Below are positions 25,544-34,151 of a stretch of 64,000 nt of DNA, in pieces (positions within the stretch are counted from its first letter, which is position 1; each line of letters begins with the position of its first letter). Under the pieces are notes generated by a model, which saw only the letters and a list, made by a program, of their open reading frames with translations, did not search any database and was not told the origin of the DNA. Origin of the DNA: a bacterium (GTDB lineage: Bacteria; Zixibacteria; MSB-5A5; WJJR01); the NCBI GenBank assembly GCA_021813505.1, contig JAKAKI010000006.1, forward strand, positions 18,234 through 82,233, written 5' to 3'. A program made the position numbers and the translations under genes.

Positions 25544-27445
25544 ATGCGACTGAGACAATGGGTTGCGGGAATGGTGCTGGGGACGCTCTTGGCCGGCACA
25601 CAGGCATGGGGGCAGAAACCCGACTCGGCTTATGTTCCCGATGTCGAGATTTTCATGCAGATCGGGGGCAATGGCTCTCCGCAGGTGTCACGCGATGGCA
25701 CCGTCCGCTGCTTCACATCGAACATGTCGGGCGTCAGCCAACTCTACCGCCGTGAGGCGACTGGCTGGCCCTCCCAGATAACCCTGTTCCCCGACGGCAT
25801 CGATTTTTACGCATTGTCCCACGATGGCCGCTCGGCGATCGTCGGTGCTGCAGTGGGCGGTTCCGAGCAAACTAATCTATACCTCGTCGACATCCGCACC
25901 GGACGCTTCTCGCCGCTGACCGACCTGAAGGGCAAGCAGGTTGCCGATCCGTTGTGGTCCGACGACGACAGCCGTTTCTTCTACCGCACCAACGAGGTCA
26001 ACGGAAAGGATTTCCATGTCTACGAGATGGAAATCGCCACGCGCAAGACGCGCCCGGTTTTCGTGCAGGAGGGGTTCAACGGCCCGGCGTCCGTTAGCAA
26101 AGACGGCAAATGGCTGATCGCAGTGTTCTATCCTTCAAACGTCGACAACAACCTTTATCTCGTCAATCTGGCCGATGGCAAATCCGAGATGCTGACCCCC
26201 CACCAGGGGAACGCCCAGTACGATTCGCCGAACTTCGCCGGTGACGGACAGTCTCTCTATCTGTTGTCGAACGCCAATCCCAGCGGGGTGATGAGGCGCG
26301 CGCGTTTGGATCTGAAGACCAAGGCGCTTCAATTCCTCGACACAACGTCGGTGCGTGAGGTCGAAGGCCTGACACTGTCCGACGACAAGTCCAAAATGGC
26401 ATGGGTCATCAACGAAGACGGTTACGCCCGTATCAAGCTGCTCGACATCAAGACCAATACCGAACTGCCGACACCGCCGGTCGATGGACTGGCCGGGAGC
26501 GTGACGTTCGACGGACCCGACGCGATTGTCTTCGGATTCACCAGTCCGATCGACCCGTCCGACTGCTGGCGGTGGAATTTCCGCACGCAAAAGCTGGAGC
26601 AGTGGACCTTCGCCATCATGGCTGGCGTCGATAAAGCCACTCTGGTCAAGCCGCAGCTCGTCAAATTCCCCAGCTTCGACAGCCTGCAAATCAGTGGATT
26701 CCTCTACCTGCCGCCTGGGAAGAAGCAGGGTGACAAGATTCCCTTCATTATGGAAGCGCACGGGGGACCGGAATCACAGTTCCGCCCGACTTTTATCCGC
26801 AATCTCCAATACCTCGTGCTTAACGGTTTCGGCATCCTCGCCCTCAATCCGCGTGGCTCCTCCGGGTATGGCCGAGAGTTTGTCGATATGGACAACTACA
26901 AGAACCGCTGGAAATCGGTGAAGGATTATGAGTCTGCCGCTCGGTGGCTGATCAGCCAGGGGTACGCCGCCCCCGACAAGATCGCGATCAAGGGTGGTTC
27001 TTATGGCGGCTATATGACTTTGGCGGCATTGACGACCAACCCCGATCTCTACGCGGCTGGCATCGACGAGGTCGGGATCGCGAATTTCGTGACCTTCCTC
27101 AAGAACACCGCAGCCTATCGCCGTGCCCTGCGCGAGTCGGAGTACGGTCCGCTTTCTGACAGCACGTTCCTGGCGGAGATCTCGCCGATCAACCACGTCG
27201 ACAAGATCAAGGCTCCGCTGTTGATCATCCACGGCGCGAACGACCCCCGTGTGCCTGTTGGTGAGGCGCGCCAGATGGCCAAAGCCATCTCCGACCGTGG
27301 CGGTATCGTCGACACACTGATTTTCCCCGACGAGGGTCATGGCGTGGGAAAACGCTCGAGCATTCTCATATCCTACCGCCGTATTGTAGATTTTCTGAAC
27401 CAGCAGTTGATGGGCAAGACCGCGGCAAAGGAGACCAATCAGTAG
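25544..27445 (+). CDS. Secreted S9-family (prolyl oligopeptidase-type) peptidase
   Basis: A 633-aa serine peptidase exported by the signal peptide MRLRQWVAGMVLGTLLAGTQ. An N-terminal beta-propeller with WD40/TolB-like repeats (SRDGTVRCFTSNMSGVSQLY; DDKSKMAWVINEDGYARIKL) caps a C-terminal alpha/beta-hydrolase. The nucleophile elbow is GGSYGGYMT (Ser about residue 487), the acid is in HGANDPRVPV, and the His is in DEGHGVG. It cleaves peptides, probably dipeptidyl- or acylaminoacyl-peptidase-like, in the envelope. ATG 25544 has TAGGAGG upstream; the frame is open from 25388 but the extension has no signal. Confidence 0.94.
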   Translation: MRLRQWVAGMVLGTLLAGTQAWGQKPDSAYVPDVEIFMQIGGNGSPQVSRDGTVRCFTSNMSGVSQLYRREATGWPSQITLFPDGIDFYALSHDGRSAIVGAAVGGSEQTNLYLVDIRTGRFSPLTDLKGKQVADPLWSDDDSRFFYRTNEVNGKDFHVYEMEIATRKTRPVFVQEGFNGPASVSKDGKWLIAVFYPSNVDNNLYLVNLADGKSEMLTPHQGNAQYDSPNFAGDGQSLYLLSNANPSGVMRRARLDLKTKALQFLDTTSVREVEGLTLSDDKSKMAWVINEDGYARIKLLDIKTNTELPTPPVDGLAGSVTFDGPDAIVFGFTSPIDPSDCWRWNFRTQKLEQWTFAIMAGVDKATLVKPQLVKFPSFDSLQISGFLYLPPGKKQGDKIPFIMEAHGGPESQFRPTFIRNLQYLVLNGFGILALNPRGSSGYGREFVDMDNYKNRWKSVKDYESAARWLISQGYAAPDKIAIKGGSYGGYMTLAALTTNPDLYAAGIDEVGIANFVTFLKNTAAYRRALRESEYGPLSDSTFLAEISPINHVDKIKAPLLIIHGANDPRVPVGEARQMAKAISDRGGIVDTLIFPDEGHGVGKRSSILISYRRIVDFLNQQLMGKTAAKETNQ

Positions 27446-27496
27446 TCGCAATCTGATTCCGTTTGCCACGGCAATTGAATTGGCAACAAATCGACC

Positions 27497-27520
27497 GTAG
27501 AGGCGTATTGCATACGCCCC
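27497..27520 (+). repeat. GTAG-tagged palindrome GTAGAGGCGTATTGCATACGCC
   Basis: The GTAG tag is followed by arms GGCGTAT/ATACGCC. It lies between the S9 peptidase and tRNA-Thr. Confidence 0.7.
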
Positions 27521-27597
27521 ATTCGCCGGTAGTGATTCAATGCTCTAGATGGATTGAATGTCAGCCGGGCAGGGTCGATAACAATAGCGAAGACAAA

Positions 27598-27670
27598 GCC
27601 GGCGTAACTCAGTTGGTAGAGTAGCTGATTTGTAATCAGCCAGTCGGGGGTTCAAGTCCCTTCGCCGGCT
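27598..27670 (+). tRNA. tRNA-Thr (TGT)
   Basis: A 73-base cloverleaf. The acceptor GCCGGCG (27598-27604) pairs with CGCCGGC (27663-27669). The anticodon arm GCTGA-TTTGTAA-TCAGC gives TGT. The T loop is TTCAAGT. CCA is not encoded, unlike in the two tRNA-Pro genes. Confidence 0.96.
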
Positions 27671-27749
27671 CTATGACCAACGCAGAAAAGAAGTTGACTA
27701 ATCGCTCGTAACGTATAACTTTCGCAGTTCGCGGGTTCATCCCGCATCC

Positions 27750-27832
27750 GGAGAGGTACCCAAGCGGCCAAAGGGAGCAGACTGTAAATCTGCCGGCAGA
27801 CGCCTTCGGAGGTTCGATCCCTCCCCTCTCCA
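27750..27832 (+). tRNA. tRNA-Tyr (GTA)
   Basis: An 83-base type II tRNA. The acceptor GGAGAGG (27750-27756) pairs with CCTCTCC (27825-27831). The anticodon arm GCAGA-CTGTAAA-TCTGC gives GTA, and it has a long variable arm (CCGGCAGACGCCTTCGG region). CCA is not encoded. Thr-Tyr order recalls the usual Thr-Tyr-Gly-Thr-tuf cluster, but the rest of that cluster is absent here. Confidence 0.96.
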
Positions 27833-27866
27833 CTCTTCAACAAAACAACCCCAGCCGGATTTGGAG

Positions 27867-27960
27867 TGCGGCGACAAGCCGCCGCACAGCCGCACAAGCG
27901 TGGCCGCGATCTCCGGGGCACCCTGCACTCTGAGAGACATATGTAGGGTTGGCCCTCCCC
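27867..27960. repeat. Palindromes after tRNA-Tyr
   Basis: TGCGGCG-ACAAGC-CGCCGCA (27867-27886) and a weaker GTAG-tagged repeat, GTAGGGTTGGCCCTCCCC (27943-27960). The first could help end the tRNA transcript, but no T-run follows. Confidence 0.5.
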
Positions 27961-27966
27961 ACCATT

Positions 27967-29556
27967 CTACATCCGCGTCGGTACCACGATGCACCAATAC
28001 CGCGTCAAGTCAACCGGCACGACTTTCTTCGACACTCGAAATCGGATGACACGCCCCGTCGTATCGCTGATCATCTGCCCACGTGAAAACCCCGCGGCGA
28101 ACTTGGCCAACAGGACGTTCGTTCTGTAGTCGTAGAGTCCGGCTTCGTCCTTGTCGAAGACCACGCCGACAATCTCGCCATTGTATGGACGGCCAACGAA
28201 CTGCCTCTCGAAGAGCCGGCTTCGATACGTGCCGAGACGGCCCGGCAGAGAATCCTCAAACAGAAACGCTCCGCTGAGTGGTGTTGAATCACCTTCTATC
28301 CGAAATGTGTACTCGGCGTTCGTCTGCCATGCCTGCGCCTTAAAACGGGAGGCGCCGGCTATAATGAACAACTGGCTGTCTGCTGGGAGAGCATCGATTG
28401 GGTCAAGCCCACTGGAGGCGAACCGCTCCATCTGCTCAGAACAATGCCGCGTGGTTCCTTCCCATGTCTTGCCACATGCCCTGGCGATATGCTCGTGCGT
28501 CTCCGCAAGGCTCATTGACTGAATCTGCGAATCTGTTCCTGAGACCTTGCGATACAGGCTCAGAAGCTGCTCTTCGCTAACTTGCGTCATCAGATACTGT
28601 ACCAGAACGCCGCTGAGCGCATACGACATGTCCAATGTCCCGCTGCCATTATGGAATCCCTGATAAGTCAGCACATCATCGAAACTGGTCATTCCTGTGC
28701 TCATCAGGAAGGCGCCGAGTTGCATCAAGGTCGCAGGTGACTTCCCCCAACGCCCCCCCATCGCCACGGCCAATCCCTCCTGCATCCATGGTGCGGTGTA
28801 CAACGGGACATCACGGAGCGCAAAGTTCACGAGCACATGGACCAGTTCATGATAGTGGGGAAGGTACCGTGAGATGACGGCATCCAGCGGAAGATAGTTC
28901 ATGCCCTCGGTCGTGAATCCGGTCAGCCGCCTGACTTCGAGGCTGTCTCCGAGGAAGTAATCGATCTTCCACTTTTCAAGTTCAAGAACGCGTTCCTTGG
29001 GGACGGTGAAGACTCCAAGCACCGAATCAACAAAGCGGTCCAGCTCTCCCAGCGCGTAATCATTGATCAAGCTCGTGTCGCGGAAGTGAATTCGCGCGAA
29101 TCTGGTCTCGAGAATGCTCCACGCTCTTGTCGCGGCGCACACAGGTGATGCCAGCCTCCAGCGACTTCCATCGAGGATGAATTCATAGCGCATGCGCGCA
29201 ATGCGCCCCTCGGAGCTTACTGCCACGATGGCCGCCGGTTCGGTATCGGCAACCGTGGTATCGGACACACTTACGATCGCGCGACCCGATGCAATCGCTC
29301 CACGAAAGAGCACCAAAGGCGAGGAACAGTCATACTTCGCTGGGATGTTCTCGAAGTGTATTCCCAATTGCTCGGAACGGAGCACTTCCGCCCGTGTCCA
29401 GAGAGTCTCCGCCGCCGCCCAGTTCTCTGATTTCAGAGCTGCGACATACTCCTGTAGCACGTCCCTCGGAGTGCCCGCGATCGCGAATCCGGGTATCGCT
29501 ACTCCAACTAGGACAAACAGAGCGCGGACGTTGTGCGGAAAAGACCATCGCGACAT
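27967..29556 (-). CDS. Secreted gluzincin-like metallopeptidase-domain protein (529 aa)
   Basis: An exported protein with signal peptide MSRWSFPHNVRALFVLVGVA ending near AIAG. The centre contains HELVHVLVNF, an HExxH zinc motif, with a Glu about 20 residues on in MQEGLAVAMGG that could be the third ligand, as in MA-clan peptidases. The N-terminal third resembles small tetratricopeptide/NTF2-like regions (DVLQEYVAALKSENWAAAETLW), and the last 130 residues are a beta-rich tail. The ATG at 29556 is chosen because the signal starts there; the frame is open to 29703 but that stretch lies in a hairpin repeat. The substrate is unknown. Confidence 0.75.
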   Translation of the reverse strand: MSRWSFPHNVRALFVLVGVAIPGFAIAGTPRDVLQEYVAALKSENWAAAETLWTRAEVLRSEQLGIHFENIPAKYDCSSPLVLFRGAIASGRAIVSVSDTTVADTEPAAIVAVSSEGRIARMRYEFILDGSRWRLASPVCAATRAWSILETRFARIHFRDTSLINDYALGELDRFVDSVLGVFTVPKERVLELEKWKIDYFLGDSLEVRRLTGFTTEGMNYLPLDAVISRYLPHYHELVHVLVNFALRDVPLYTAPWMQEGLAVAMGGRWGKSPATLMQLGAFLMSTGMTSFDDVLTYQGFHNGSGTLDMSYALSGVLVQYLMTQVSEEQLLSLYRKVSGTDSQIQSMSLAETHEHIARACGKTWEGTTRHCSEQMERFASSGLDPIDALPADSQLFIIAGASRFKAQAWQTNAEYTFRIEGDSTPLSGAFLFEDSLPGRLGTYRSRLFERQFVGRPYNGEIVGVVFDKDEAGLYDYRTNVLLAKFAAGFSRGQMISDTTGRVIRFRVSKKVVPVDLTRYWCIVVPTRM

Positions 29557-29607
29557 ATGTTGACTTATACACTGGGGGATCATGTGAGCTGATAGTTTTT
29601 GGGGTGC

Positions 29608-29731
29608 CACGGACAAGGAAGGCCGAGCGGTTCTTTGCTCGGTCTTCCTTGTCCGTGTCTTTTGGGGGATGATTGGCAAGACACGGACAAACTGATTCTC
29701 CAAAGAGCCGGAGATTCAGCTTGTCCGTGTC
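29608..29731. repeat. Two adjacent long hairpins sharing an ACGGACAA tip
   Basis: Hairpin 1 has arms ACGGACAAGGAAGGCCGAGC and GCTCGGTCTTCCTTGTCCGT, which pair at 19 of 20 positions. Hairpin 2 has arms GACACGGACAA...TTCTC and GAGATTCAGCTTGTCCGTG..., which pair at about 19 of 21. They sit between two minus-strand genes and could end or protect the kinase transcript. Confidence 0.8.
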
Positions 29732-29774
29732 ACCCTGCACCGGAACTGGCTAATTCAACACACCCACGAGCGCT

Positions 29775-32000
29775 TCATCCCCCCAACCCAATCTTCCCCA
29801 GCACCCCCGCAAACCGTTCATCCCCCCGCAGCGGATCAAACCACGGCCATACCTTCGTGTAGGCCATCAGCGATTCGCGCGCTTCGATGGCCGCATCCAG
29901 TTGCGCGAACGCTTCGTCATTCCGGCCGAGTCCAATGTAGACCGATGCGAAGTGGAACGGCGAGACATAACGTTTCTTGCTCCTCTCATGCAGCAAGCGA
30001 AGCATCTCCTCCGCCTGGCTGGTCTGCCCCGTCAGTCCATAGACCGTTCCCAGCGCGCCCGGTGCCAGCGGGTTGTCGGGAAAGAGGGCAGAAAGCTTGC
30101 GCAGTGCCGCGATGGAATCATCCCATCGTTGCAAGCAGATGTAGTTCCCGGCTTGAAACCAATACGCCAGCGCGAAACTGGGATCCATTTCAATCACCTT
30201 GTCTAGTTGATCGACCCCCTCGTCGTACCGCCGCGCCATGTAGAATACCACTCCCGCAACACTGTTGATGACCAAAGACAGAGGATCGAGATCCTGAGCG
30301 CGTTTCGTCTCGGCGACTGCCTCATCGGAACGTCCGATGATCGTCAGATAAAGCGCGTACCATTCGTGACCACTCGCATACTGTGGATTGAGATCGAGGG
30401 CACGCCGAAACGACTTGGCGGCTCCCGGCCAGTCCCATTCGTAGACCGTCTTGATCCATGCCAGCGAAGCGTGCGCCTCAGCGAGGTTCTCATCAATTTC
30501 CAACGCTCGCTCAGCCGCGGCTTTGGCCTTCGGAAACACGTCGTGAGGAGGGAAATACCCGAAATACCCCAGCGACATGTAACTATCCGCAATCCCGGTG
30601 TACGCCGTGGCGTAGAGCGGGTCGCGCGCAATCGCCTGCTGGCAGCACTCAATCGCCTTCGGCAAGGCTCCCTCAAACCGCCGGTTCCAGTAGTACCGCC
30701 CCTTGAGATAGAGGTGATACGCCTCCAGATCAGCGGTGTACCGCTTCACGACGTTCGCTTTCTCGCCGGCCAGCAACGTGACCTTCAGTTTATCGACGAT
30801 GGCAAGGGTGATCTCGTCCTGAATCGCGAACACATCCTCAAGTTCCCGGTCATACCGTTCCGACCAGATGTGATACCCGTCGGCCACATTCACCAATTGC
30901 GTCGTGATCCGAATCTTGTTGCCCGCCTTGCGCACGCTCCCCTCGACCACCGCGCCCACGTCCAACGCCCGGCCGATTGCGCGGATGTCATCCTGCTTGT
31001 TCTTGAAGGCGAAAGCCGATGTTCGCGCTACCACCCGCAGCCCGTCCACATGACTGAGCGCGTTGGTGATCTCTTCGGTGATCCCGTCGCAGAAATACTC
31101 CTGATCCTTGGCGGCACTCAGATCATTGAACGGCAGGATCGCGATTGACGGGATGGGCTCCCGCGTTTCGGAGGCCGATTGTGTGCCATCGGCCTGCTGC
31201 CCCAGTGACCGCAGTTCATTGGCCAACTCCTCGGCGGTCTGGAATCGTTCATCCGGTTTCTTCGCCAGGCACTTTTGGATGAGGGCAATCAGTTTGGCCG
31301 GCAGGTCCGGGCGATACCGTGTCAGCGGGGGAGGGGTTTCGTTGGCAATCGCGTACATGATCGCTGACGAGTGCTCCCCGACAAACGGCGTCTGCCCGGC
31401 AAGCATTTCATACAACAGGATGCCCAGTGAAAAGATGTCGGCCCTATGATCCACCGCCATGCCCCGGACTTGTTCCGGTGACATGTATGCCGCTGTCCCC
31501 CGGGGCGATTCAGATGGGGTCAGCCCCGCCGTACAACAGATTCGGGCGACACCGAAATCGAAGATCCGCACGCGGCCGTCGTCATCGACCATGATATTCG
31601 ATGGCTTCAAATCCTGATGAATCACGTTCGCGCGATGGGCGGCTTTGAGGCCGGTCGCGATCTGAATGCCCAGCTCCAGGACTCGGTCCACCGGTTGGTG
31701 TGTGCCAACCAGCTTGTCGAGGGACGTTCCCTTGATGTATTCCATCACGATGAATTCGCGGTTCCCGACGTTTTCCACCGAGAAGACGGTGACGATGTTG
31801 GGATGGGCCAGCCGCGACAATGCCTTGGCCTCCTGCCGCAGCAACCGGCAGGCGCCGGCATCTTCGGAAAGCCGCTCCGGAAGAAACTTGAGGGCCACCT
31901 CGCGCTCCAGATTCTCATCCAAAGCGCGATAGACCGCCCCCATGCCCCCCTCGCCGAGCTTGGCGGTAATTCGGTAGTGCCCGACTGCCTGGCCAATCAC
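29775..32000 (-). CDS. Serine/threonine protein kinase with TolB-like and TPR domains
   Basis: A 741-aa signalling protein. The N-terminal Hanks-type kinase has a Gly-rich loop GEGGMGAVYRA, VALKFL (catalytic Lys), DFGVARI and an activation/APE region AAYMSPEQVRG. The catalytic loop reads IHQDLKPSN, so the Arg of HRD is Gln. The middle (SIAILPFNDLSAAKDQEYFCDGI ... GAVVEGSVRKAGNKIRITTQLVN) is the TolB-N/FlgO-like module often joined to kinases and adenylate cyclases, and the C-terminal half is TPR repeats. No membrane segment is obvious. GTG at 32000 is preferred (AAGGA 7 bases upstream, next to the kinase start); the frame is open to 32204. Bases 32001-32232 hold no other gene. Confidence 0.88.
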   Translation of the reverse strand: MIGQAVGHYRITAKLGEGGMGAVYRALDENLEREVALKFLPERLSEDAGACRLLRQEAKALSRLAHPNIVTVFSVENVGNREFIVMEYIKGTSLDKLVGTHQPVDRVLELGIQIATGLKAAHRANVIHQDLKPSNIMVDDDGRVRIFDFGVARICCTAGLTPSESPRGTAAYMSPEQVRGMAVDHRADIFSLGILLYEMLAGQTPFVGEHSSAIMYAIANETPPPLTRYRPDLPAKLIALIQKCLAKKPDERFQTAEELANELRSLGQQADGTQSASETREPIPSIAILPFNDLSAAKDQEYFCDGITEEITNALSHVDGLRVVARTSAFAFKNKQDDIRAIGRALDVGAVVEGSVRKAGNKIRITTQLVNVADGYHIWSERYDRELEDVFAIQDEITLAIVDKLKVTLLAGEKANVVKRYTADLEAYHLYLKGRYYWNRRFEGALPKAIECCQQAIARDPLYATAYTGIADSYMSLGYFGYFPPHDVFPKAKAAAERALEIDENLAEAHASLAWIKTVYEWDWPGAAKSFRRALDLNPQYASGHEWYALYLTIIGRSDEAVAETKRAQDLDPLSLVINSVAGVVFYMARRYDEGVDQLDKVIEMDPSFALAYWFQAGNYICLQRWDDSIAALRKLSALFPDNPLAPGALGTVYGLTGQTSQAEEMLRLLHERSKKRYVSPFHFASVYIGLGRNDEAFAQLDAAIEARESLMAYTKVWPWFDPLRGDERFAGVLGKIGLGG

Positions 32001-32232
32001 GATGGCATCCTTGATTGTGTGCTCCCAACCGCAAGATAGCCACTGGTGCCGCAATTCACAATCAGACTTTGAACTAACGACTTCCTGAATGGATGAGTGG
32101 GAAGGGAAGGATGCCGGGCGGACCAGATACTTCCGATCGGCTGAAAAGACCGGCAGGGCGAACCTGAAACGAGAAGGGCGGGTCTGCGTGGCCCGCCCCG
32201 GCAATTCGGTTTCGTAGTAGCGCCTGGCGGTA

Positions 32233-32529
32233 CTACCCCTTCATAACTTTTTCCAGCCCGGCCTTGAGATCGTCGGCATTCATCACCGGCGTCACCTTGA
32301 CCTCCGCGTGCAGGGCCTCAAAGAACGGCTCCACGATAACCGGAAGATGCGATGTGTCCTTCAAATCAAAGACGAACAGCGCCGACCGCCGTCCCTTATC
32401 CGGGAAGAAGTAGGCCGCTTCGGGTTTGAGCTGTTCCATCATCTTGCCCATCAGCTTGGGCAAGCTGCCGTCCTTGATCGCCTTGTTGGATTGTTCCACA
32501 GGAAAACTGACTCTGAGCATCGTGCGCAT
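32233..32529 (-). CDS. Small conserved hypothetical protein (98 aa)
   Basis: I do not recognise a characterised family. The sequence (MLRVSFPVEQSNKAIKDGSL ... LKPEAAYFFPDKGRRSALFVFDL ... PFFEALHAEVKVTPVMNADD) looks like a compact alpha/beta ferredoxin-like fold of the kind seen in small dimeric DUF proteins and muconolactone-isomerase-like proteins. It has no signal peptide and would be cytoplasmic. It has a reasonable upstream GGAGCAG site and lies alone between the kinase and the divergent SDR gene. Confidence 0.65.
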   Translation of the reverse strand: MRTMLRVSFPVEQSNKAIKDGSLPKLMGKMMEQLKPEAAYFFPDKGRRSALFVFDLKDTSHLPVIVEPFFEALHAEVKVTPVMNADDLKAGLEKVMKG

Positions 32530-32735
32530 TTACTGCTCCTTCACCAAAGGTTCATGGTTACCGCTGATAGCGGATTGTTTTACTCGCCTTTATACAGAGT
32601 CCGGCGCCGTTTCGATGGCTTTTTTCAATTTCTCTCCGCCGATGATGCCGGGCGGCCGAAAGAGCGGATGACAGAAACCCGGCCGGTTTGTATACTCTCC
32701 ACCGGTCAGTCGGGGCAGATGTTGAGGGCTGAAGC

Positions 32736-33527
32736 ATGGATCTGGGTATCAGAGGAAAAGTTGCCTTGGTAACGGCCGCGAGCCGGGGTCTCGGCCGGGC
32801 GGTTGCTCTGCAATTGGCGCGTGAAGGCGCCAGAGTGGCGATCTGCTCCCGCTCGGAAGAGGCGATCAGCGCCGCGGGCGATGACATTGCGGAACGGACC
32901 GGGGCGGATGTCGCGGCGTTTGCCGCGGATGTCACCAGCATTGCGGATATCGCCACGCTGGTGGACAGTGTGACTCACACTCTCGGCGGAATCGACATCC
33001 TCGTGACAAATGCCGGTGGCCCAAGGTCGGGCTTGGCTGCCGAATTCTCCATCGACGACTATCGGGCCGCCGTCGAATTGAACCTGATGAGCACAATCAG
33101 CCTCTGCAACGCGGTCATCCCGCTGATGAGGCAAAACCGGTGGGGCCGGATTGTGGCGATTACCTCAGTCGCCGCCCGCCAGCCGATCGGCAATCTCATC
33201 TTGTCCAATACCGCCCGCGCGGGTGTCCTGGGTTTCACCAAGACACTGTCGGCCCAGGTTGCCGCCGACGGTATCACCGTCAACGCCGTCTGTCCCGGAT
33301 ACACAAAGACCGAGCGCATTGAGGAATTGGCGGCGATGTATGCTGCCTCCGGCAAAGGCACCGCTGCGGAATTCTATTCGAATATCGAGAAGGATGTCCC
33401 CATGAAACGCATGGGCACACCCGAGGAGTTCGCCAACGTGGTCGCCTTCCTGGCATCCGAGCGCGCCTCCTACGTCACCGGTGTCGCGCTCCAGATCGAC
33501 GGTGGCTGGGTAAAATCATTGTTCTGA
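32736..33527 (+). CDS. Short-chain dehydrogenase/reductase with altered catalytic motif
   Basis: A 263-aa Rossmann-fold protein like 3-oxoacyl-ACP reductases. The cofactor motif is TAASRGLGRAVAL (residues 10-22), NAGG is present near 90, and the catalytic Ser is in AITSVAARQ. Where FabG has YxxxK, this protein reads SNTAR (in ILSNTARAG), so Tyr and Lys are replaced by Ser and Arg; CPGYTKTERI and VTGVALQIDGGW complete the fold. A group of SDRs with this LSNxxR pattern is known to me, with uncertain function. It is not the main FabG, which lies in the fab cluster at 59.8 kb. Confidence 0.88.
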   Translation: MDLGIRGKVALVTAASRGLGRAVALQLAREGARVAICSRSEEAISAAGDDIAERTGADVAAFAADVTSIADIATLVDSVTHTLGGIDILVTNAGGPRSGLAAEFSIDDYRAAVELNLMSTISLCNAVIPLMRQNRWGRIVAITSVAARQPIGNLILSNTARAGVLGFTKTLSAQVAADGITVNAVCPGYTKTERIEELAAMYAASGKGTAAEFYSNIEKDVPMKRMGTPEEFANVVAFLASERASYVTGVALQIDGGWVKSLF

Positions 33528-33548
33528 ATCATGGTGGAACGGGCCCCT

Positions 33549-33584
33549 CATGCCTCCCATTCTTCACATTCTTCCCATTACCTT
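33549..33584 (+). repeat. Array of 9-bp units CATTCTTCC (four units)
   Basis: Units CATGCCTCC, CATTCTTCA, CATTCTTCC, CATTACCTT in strict 9-base phase in the spacer before the cupin gene. Confidence 0.8.
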
Positions 33585-33612
33585 TCCGCCAACTGAGCCA
33601 TAGGAGCACCCA

Positions 33613-33978
33613 ATGCCCCCCACCGACACCAACACCTACCCCGACTTCATTCGCGCCCTGCCGGAAATCGACACCTCGTTGAAGGGTGTTCGCGGCTGGC
33701 TGATCCAGGGCGCAACGAACCAGACGGTCTTCTTCGATATCGATCCTGTCGGTGAGGTTCCGCCGCACTCACACTGCGCCCAGTGGGGGATCGTCCTGGA
33801 AGGCGAAATGCGGCTGACCATCGGCTCAGACACGCGTGTCTATCGCCGCGGCGATCGTTACTTCATACCGGCGGGCGCTGTCCACTCAGCCACCTTTCTG
33901 ACACGGTTCCAGGCGATCGATTACTTCGATGATCCCAAACGGTACACCGCCAGGACCGGGCCCAGCAGCGCGCCCTGA
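33613..33978 (+). CDS. Small cupin-domain protein
   Basis: A 121-aa single-domain cupin. Motif 1 is GEVPPHSHCAQWGIVLEGEM (metal-binding His pair H-S-H), and motif 2 is RRGDRYFIPAGAVHSATFL (a further His). The usual Glu of motif 1 is not in its standard place. Such small cupins bind metals or sugars or act as dioxygenases and isomerases; the substrate cannot be told. A TAGGAG ribosome site precedes the start. Confidence 0.85.
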   Translation: MPPTDTNTYPDFIRALPEIDTSLKGVRGWLIQGATNQTVFFDIDPVGEVPPHSHCAQWGIVLEGEMRLTIGSDTRVYRRGDRYFIPAGAVHSATFLTRFQAIDYFDDPKRYTARTGPSSAP

Positions 33979-34151
33979 TTGCCATGGCAATTTATCGCGT
34001 TCGGCTGTCAGTCTTTCGGGGGTTTCTCTTGATTGCCATGCATCCAGACTGTTGGTTTTCCAGCCGCATTGCCAATGATGTTGGCACCGGCGGGATGGTC
34101 AGCGGCAATTGACTGTTGTGGTTCGCACCTAATGGGCGGGAGACCTCAAGA

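Noticed and set aside
27671..27749. Possible third tRNA between tRNA-Thr and tRNA-Tyr
   Set aside because: GCGGGTTCATCCCGC resembles a T arm but no acceptor, D or anticodon arms can be drawn around it. It may be a relic of a lost tRNA-Gly, but this cannot be supported.
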